Assembly: GCF_900101745.1 (NCBI RefSeq)
Contig: NZ_FNAD01000001.1
Coordinates: forward strand, 372,001 to 436,000
Source of the DNA: Glycomyces harbinensis
GTDB taxonomy: Bacteria; Actinomycetota; Actinomycetes; Mycobacteriales; Micromonosporaceae
Reading direction: 5' to 3'
DNA: 64,000 nucleotides
Shown here: positions 60,945 through 64,000 of the stretch, one piece after another
Position numbering within the stretch: position 1 is the first letter of the stretch
How the letters are laid out: each line of letters begins with the position of its first letter
The notes under the pieces: generated by a model
Database searches by the model: none
What the model was told of the DNA's origin: nothing
The model's input: the letters and a program-made list of their open reading frames with translations, nothing else
Translations under genes and position numbers: made by a program

Positions 60945-60992
60945 TCCAGATGCACGGGACTGGAGGCACCGAGGCCGCTCCTATGATGAGGC

Positions 60993-61322
60993 ATGCGCTT
61001 CCTGCGACTCGCGTCGAACTGGCTCGACCGAGCCGAGGGCGACCCCTTCACCTGGCCCTACTGGATCGACGTGAGCGTCTCAGGACCCGAACCCGCGGTC
61101 GCCATCGCCGAAGGCGTCGCCCACGGCGCCTCAGGCGGCCGGTTCACGGTCGAGGAGGCCCTGAAGCCGGAATGGCGCGCCCGCTTCGACAAGGCCGAAG
61201 GGACCTGGCTCCTCCCGTACCTCGAGCGGCTCGCCGCCGGCGACGGCGTCGCCGAAGCCGAACTCGTCCGCGCCTTCACCGGCCTGCACGGCCGCGAACC
61301 GGAGTCCTACGACTGGGACTGA
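60993..61322 (+). CDS. hypothetical protein, 109 aa
   Basis: A small soluble protein with no recognised domain. Aromatic N-terminus (MRFLRLASNWLDRAEGDPFTWPYWIDVSVSG), a central Gly/Ala-rich part and a C-terminal helix LVRAFTGLHGREPESYDW. TATGAT (60982-60987) is 5 nt before ATG 60993 with no RBS between, consistent with a leaderless transcript. It is divergent from the ATPase and shares the palindrome-bearing intergenic region, so the two may be co-regulated. Confidence 0.6.
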   Translation: MRFLRLASNWLDRAEGDPFTWPYWIDVSVSGPEPAVAIAEGVAHGASGGRFTVEEALKPEWRARFDKAEGTWLLPYLERLAAGDGVAEAELVRAFTGLHGREPESYDWD

Positions 61323-61334
61323 CCCCGCCGCACC

Positions 61335-62297
61335 TCACGCGGTCGTCGACGACACCGACCGGTACTGCGAGGGCGCGATCCCGTACTCGCGCGCGAACGC
61401 CTGCCGCAGCGCCTCCGCCGAGGCGAAACCGCACCGCGCCGCCACCCGCGACACCGGCAGATCCGAGGCCGACAAGAGCTGCGCCGCCGCCGCGAGCCGC
61501 GCGCTCCTGACGTACCGCCCCGGCGTCTGCCGCAGCTCCGCCCGGAACAGCCGCGTGAGGTGCCGCGGACTGACCCGCGCCAGCCTTGCCAGCGCCACCG
61601 TCGACAAGTCCCCGTCCAACCGCTCGGCCACATGGTCGGTCACCTTGCGCACCAGGTGATCGGCCGCCGGCGCGGCCGTGAACACGCTCATCTGCGCTTG
61701 ATTGCCCGGCCGGTGCAGGTACGTGACCATCGCCCGCGAGACCCAGCGGGCCACGTCGCCCCCGAAGTCCGCCTCGATGAACGACAGCGACAGGTCCAGG
61801 GCGCTCGTGACCCCCGCGGCGGTGTAGACGTTCCCGTCCTGCACCCAGATCGGCCGCGGATCCACGGTGACCTTCTCGTACTCCTCGGCCAGCCGCTGCG
61901 CGAAATGCCAGTGCGTGGTCGCCCGCCTCCCGTCGAGCAGGCCCGCCGCCGCGAGGACGCTCGCCCCCGTGCACAGCGAGGCCACCCGCTCGCTCTCGCG
62001 CGCCAGGCGCCGCACGTGGCCGACCAGGCGCTCGTCCCGCGACGCGTCCTGGTGCCCCAGCCCGCCCGAGACGACCAGCGTCCCGATCGGCCCCCGCACA
62101 CGCTCGAGCGCCGCCTGCGCGTTGAGCACCAGACCCGAGGAGCACGTGATCGCCCGCCCGCCCGGCGTCGCCAGCGTGAGGTCGTAGCCGAGCCCGGGAT
62201 CGATCACGCGCACCGCGTCGAGCGTCGTGGTCACGCAGGCGATGTCGAGCAGTTCGGCGTCGTCGTAGCCGACGACCAGCACCCGATGTCGTTCCAT
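61335..62297 (-). CDS. GlxA-family regulator (DJ-1/PfpI + AraC HTH)
   Basis: A 320-aa regulator. The N-terminal DJ-1/PfpI-like domain contains TLVVSGGLGHQDASRDERLV and the elbow VASLCTGASVLAAAGLLDGRRATTHW (Cys at the nucleophile position). The C-terminal AraC module is STVALARLARVSPRHLTRLFRAELRQTPGRYVRSARL followed by VSRVAARCGFASAEALRQAFAREYG. It probably senses a small amide or nitrile. ATG 62297 lies 7 nt after a TATGGT -10 with TTGGGA at 17-bp spacing; an upstream ATG 62309 is less well placed. An inverted repeat covers this promoter. Confidence 0.88.
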   Translation of the reverse strand: MERHRVLVVGYDDAELLDIACVTTTLDAVRVIDPGLGYDLTLATPGGRAITCSSGLVLNAQAALERVRGPIGTLVVSGGLGHQDASRDERLVGHVRRLARESERVASLCTGASVLAAAGLLDGRRATTHWHFAQRLAEEYEKVTVDPRPIWVQDGNVYTAAGVTSALDLSLSFIEADFGGDVARWVSRAMVTYLHRPGNQAQMSVFTAAPAADHLVRKVTDHVAERLDGDLSTVALARLARVSPRHLTRLFRAELRQTPGRYVRSARLAAAAQLLSASDLPVSRVAARCGFASAEALRQAFAREYGIAPSQYRSVSSTTA

Positions 62298-62304
62298 GCC
62301 CTCC

Positions 62305-62344
62305 ACCATAGGTCCGAAAGACCAGGATCCCAAGATTTCGGACC
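62305..62344 (-). promoter_or_regulatory. GlxA promoter with palindromic operator
   Basis: On the minus strand TTGGGA (62333-62328), a 17-bp spacer and TATGGT (62310-62305). GGTCCGAAA (62311-62319) and TTTCGGACC (62336-62344) form a perfect 9-bp inverted repeat straddling the -35 and reaching the -10, suggesting autoregulation. Confidence 0.65.
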
Positions 62345-62401
62345 TGCCGGTCCCGCACGCTTGACCACCCCGCGCCCGGGGCGGATCGTGGAACAGGTCA
62401 G

Positions 62402-62418
62402 ATACCCCCTCTAGGTAT
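62402..62418 (+). promoter_or_regulatory. CsoR-like operator
   Basis: ATACCCCCTCTAGGTAT has the same length and ends as the operator in the copA promoter (13 of 17 positions identical) and lies 14 bp before ATG 62433. It suggests that the membrane protein downstream is also copper-responsive. Confidence 0.5.
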
Positions 62419-62432
62419 ACGAGGAGCACCTC

Positions 62433-63017
62433 ATGACCACCGCGACCCCCGACAGCCCGGCCCGCACGGGCCACCCCGTCCGCGCGGTCCTGCGGCGCTG
62501 GCCCGCCGTCTTCGGCGCCGCCTTCGCCGCCTTCGTGAGCTACGGCCTCGCCTCGGGCGCCGAGCTCGCGCCGATCCTCACCGCCTCCGGCCTCGTCTAC
62601 CTCGGCGCGGCGGCGCTCCAGAAGCGCGGGGCCGCCTGGCCGGTGTTCGCGGTGACCTTCGTGGTCATCGGCGCCGCCGACTTCACGCCCTGGCCGGACG
62701 CGCCCACGTGGGTCCTCATCGCTCTCGCGGTGCCGTTCACCGTCTACGGACTGCTGCGCGGCGCCGCCCGCCCGGCCGAGGGCCTGCCGCTCCAGGCGAT
62801 CGGCATGGCGGTCTTCGGCGGGGCCGCGGCGGTCGTGATGCTGGTCGGCGGCGACTTCGGCGCCTACCTGGTGGCCGCCGGACTGCTCGGCCACGCCGCC
62901 TGGGACGTGCACCACCACCGCACCGGCCGCGTGGTCGTGCGCTCGATGGCCGAGTTCTGCTTCGTGCTCGACACCCTGATCGCCGTCGCGATGGTGGTCG
63001 TGGCGCTCAACGGCTGA
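62433..63017 (+). CDS. polytopic membrane protein under a CsoR-like site
   Basis: A 194-aa protein with about six hydrophobic helices and no known domain that I recognise. The most conserved-looking part is LLGHAAWDVHHHRTGRVVVRSMAEFCFVLD (about 154-183), with four His residues near a membrane face that could bind a metal. GAGGAG is spaced 6 nt from ATG 62433. The CsoR-like palindrome directly upstream suggests copper induction, but no copper-handling family can be assigned. Confidence 0.65.
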   Translation: MTTATPDSPARTGHPVRAVLRRWPAVFGAAFAAFVSYGLASGAELAPILTASGLVYLGAAALQKRGAAWPVFAVTFVVIGAADFTPWPDAPTWVLIALAVPFTVYGLLRGAARPAEGLPLQAIGMAVFGGAAAVVMLVGGDFGAYLVAAGLLGHAAWDVHHHRTGRVVVRSMAEFCFVLDTLIAVAMVVVALNG

Positions 63018-63029
63018 GGGCAAAGCGTT

Positions 63030-63126
63030 GGAAATCGTCGGAAATCGTTGACAAATGAACGTCCGATGCGGACCATATATTGAAAAGGGTCGATGTGACC
63101 GCGAACCTTCCCTCGCGGTCGCATCG
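63030..63126 (+). promoter_or_regulatory. GH16 upstream region: direct repeats and leader hairpin
   Basis: GGAAATCGT is repeated at 63030-63038 and 63040-63048, just before TTGACA (63048-63053). Further on, TATATT (about 63077) lies in A/T-rich DNA. A hairpin follows in the leader: CGATG-T-GACCGCG (63091-63103) with CGCGGTC-G-CATCG (63114-63126). The GH16 ATG is 25 nt further. The repeats may bind a regulator. Confidence 0.4.
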
Positions 63127-63151
63127 GCGCCCCGACGCGAAGGCGGTCATC

Positions 63152-64000
63152 ATGACGAACACCCCCAAGGGCAGCTCCCGGCGCACCGCCCTGCGGCGGA
63201 TCGGGGCGGTGGCGGCCGCCGCGGCCGCCGCGCCGCTCCTCGGCCCGCTCGACCCCGCGAGGGCGGCCGACGCGGCCGCGGACCGGATCGGCGCGGCGGC
63301 CTGGGAGACGCTCGTCGACGGTTCGTTCGCGAGCCGCGCCGCTCTCGAATCCTCCTGGAACTACCTGTACCCGTGGGGATCGGACCACAACGGCACCGCC
63401 CGCATGTACGCGAGCCCGACCGACACGAACCACCTGTACCTCTCGCCCAGCGGGGTCCTCAACATCAAGGCCACGCGCATCACCTGGAACGAGGGCAACA
63501 GCTCGAAGGACCCGTACCTGCCCATCCGCTACCACTCGGCCGCCATCCACGCCAAGCGCCAGGTCCTGGTCAGCGACCGGTACCCCGACTACGAGATCCG
63601 CGGCGAGTTCCAGGCGCCGTCCGCTCCGGGCACCTGGCCGGCCTTCTGGATCACCGGCGCCAACTCGTGGCCGCCCGAGAGCGACATCCTGGAGTACAAG
63701 GGCGACAACCGGAACTGGTTCAACACCTACGACGGCGCCTGGGAGAACACGCTCGTGTCGGTCTCCTCGCCCGGCAGCTGGCACGAGTACCGGATCTGGA
63801 TGACCAAGACCAGCGGCACCGACGTGCAGATCCACTACTACCTCGACGACGTCTGGAAGGGCGCCCACACCGGATCGAACTTCGTCGGCAAGGCGATGAA
63901 CGTGATCGTCAACCTCCAGATGGAGGGCTCCTCGGGCGGCTCGGGCCCGACCTCGGACACCCTCTTCAAGGCCCAGAACGTCTACGTGGGCCGCACCAAC
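63152..64000 (+). CDS. secreted GH16 family glycoside hydrolase (3' truncated)
   Basis: 283 codons are visible and the frame is open at the right edge. The N-terminus carries a Tat signal (SSRRTALRRIGAVAAAAAAAPLL) ending around ARAADA. The GH16 jelly-roll follows, with SAAIHAKRQVLVSDRYPDYEIRGEF and the catalytic ESDILE: Glu176 nucleophile, Asp178, Glu181 acid/base. It hydrolyses a beta-glucan, laminarin or related polymer outside the cell. The last visible residues are close to the usual domain end, so either a stop or a carbohydrate-binding module follows just outside the window. Confidence 0.88.
   Translation, partial: MTNTPKGSSRRTALRRIGAVAAAAAAAPLLGPLDPARAADAAADRIGAAAWETLVDGSFASRAALESSWNYLYPWGSDHNGTARMYASPTDTNHLYLSPSGVLNIKATRITWNEGNSSKDPYLPIRYHSAAIHAKRQVLVSDRYPDYEIRGEFQAPSAPGTWPAFWITGANSWPPESDILEYKGDNRNWFNTYDGAWENTLVSVSSPGSWHEYRIWMTKTSGTDVQIHYYLDDVWKGAHTGSNFVGKAMNVIVNLQMEGSSGGSGPTSDTLFKAQNVYVGRTN

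Overview
The window is very GC-rich, with C/G in nearly every third codon position, overlapping start/stop codons, GTG and TTG starts, GC hairpin terminators and several leaderless promoters (TAnnnT ending 5-8 nt before a start codon). This points to an actinomycete chromosome, probably a soil or plant-associated filamentous genus. No rRNA, tRNA, CRISPR array or complete transposase was seen, and the genus cannot be fixed from this stretch.

Layout. 1-6492: a forward oxidoreductase operon (two luciferase-like flavin monooxygenases, an SfnC/DszC-type flavoprotein, an aldo/keto reductase, DUF1684, a phytoene-desaturase-like flavoprotein). 6554-9955: a secreted tripeptidyl-peptidase-like hydrolase and a DUF2264 protein behind a LacI-type operator. 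10134-14189: a lipoprotein, then a copper operon (CopZ, secreted His-rich protein, CopA) with two CsoR-type operators. 14258-18387: a reverse GntR-controlled operon (ADP-ribosylglycohydrolase, NCS1 permease, PfkB kinase) resembling E. coli yegTUVW. 18490-25412: a tightly overlapped catabolic operon (MFS, DhaKL-type kinase, RpiB, TIM, TIM-barrel decarboxylase candidate, ApnO-like dehydrogenase) and a divergent FadR-type regulator, matching the D-apionate to L-erythrulose to erythrose-4-phosphate route.

25534-34349: mixed genes (ROK kinase, cysteine hydrolase, GlxA regulator lacking its expected stop, phosphotransferase, DUF1838, MFS, a membrane-anchored Hsp70-like protein, GlsB). 34403-38337: a type III polyketide synthase cluster with UbiA prenyltransferase, methyltransferase and flavoprotein. 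38412-39917: a Cmx/Cmr-like drug exporter behind a short leaderless ORF and a 213-nt palindromic leader that can pair with its ribosome-binding site; this looks like an attenuator and is the most striking signal in the window. 39975-44203: K+ channel, ClC transporter, and a TetR/DHA2 efflux pair.

44263-49587: the imuA'-imuB-dnaE2 mutasome with upstream LexA-like boxes. 49953-55181: shikimate/quinate use (MHS transporter, TetR regulator, shikimate dehydrogenase, QsuB-type 3-dehydroshikimate dehydratase). 55474-58119: GH1 beta-glucosidase with an MFS partner. 58114-59357: a GNAT acetyltransferase between inverted repeats, a transposon-like cassette whose ends supply the stop codons of both neighbours. 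59352-64000: a DUF234-type ATPase preceded by twin palindromes, a small protein, a GlxA regulator, a membrane protein under a CsoR-like site, and a Tat-exported GH16 glycanase cut by the window edge. Overall the region combines plant-polymer and plant-metabolite catabolism with stress, metal and drug responses.
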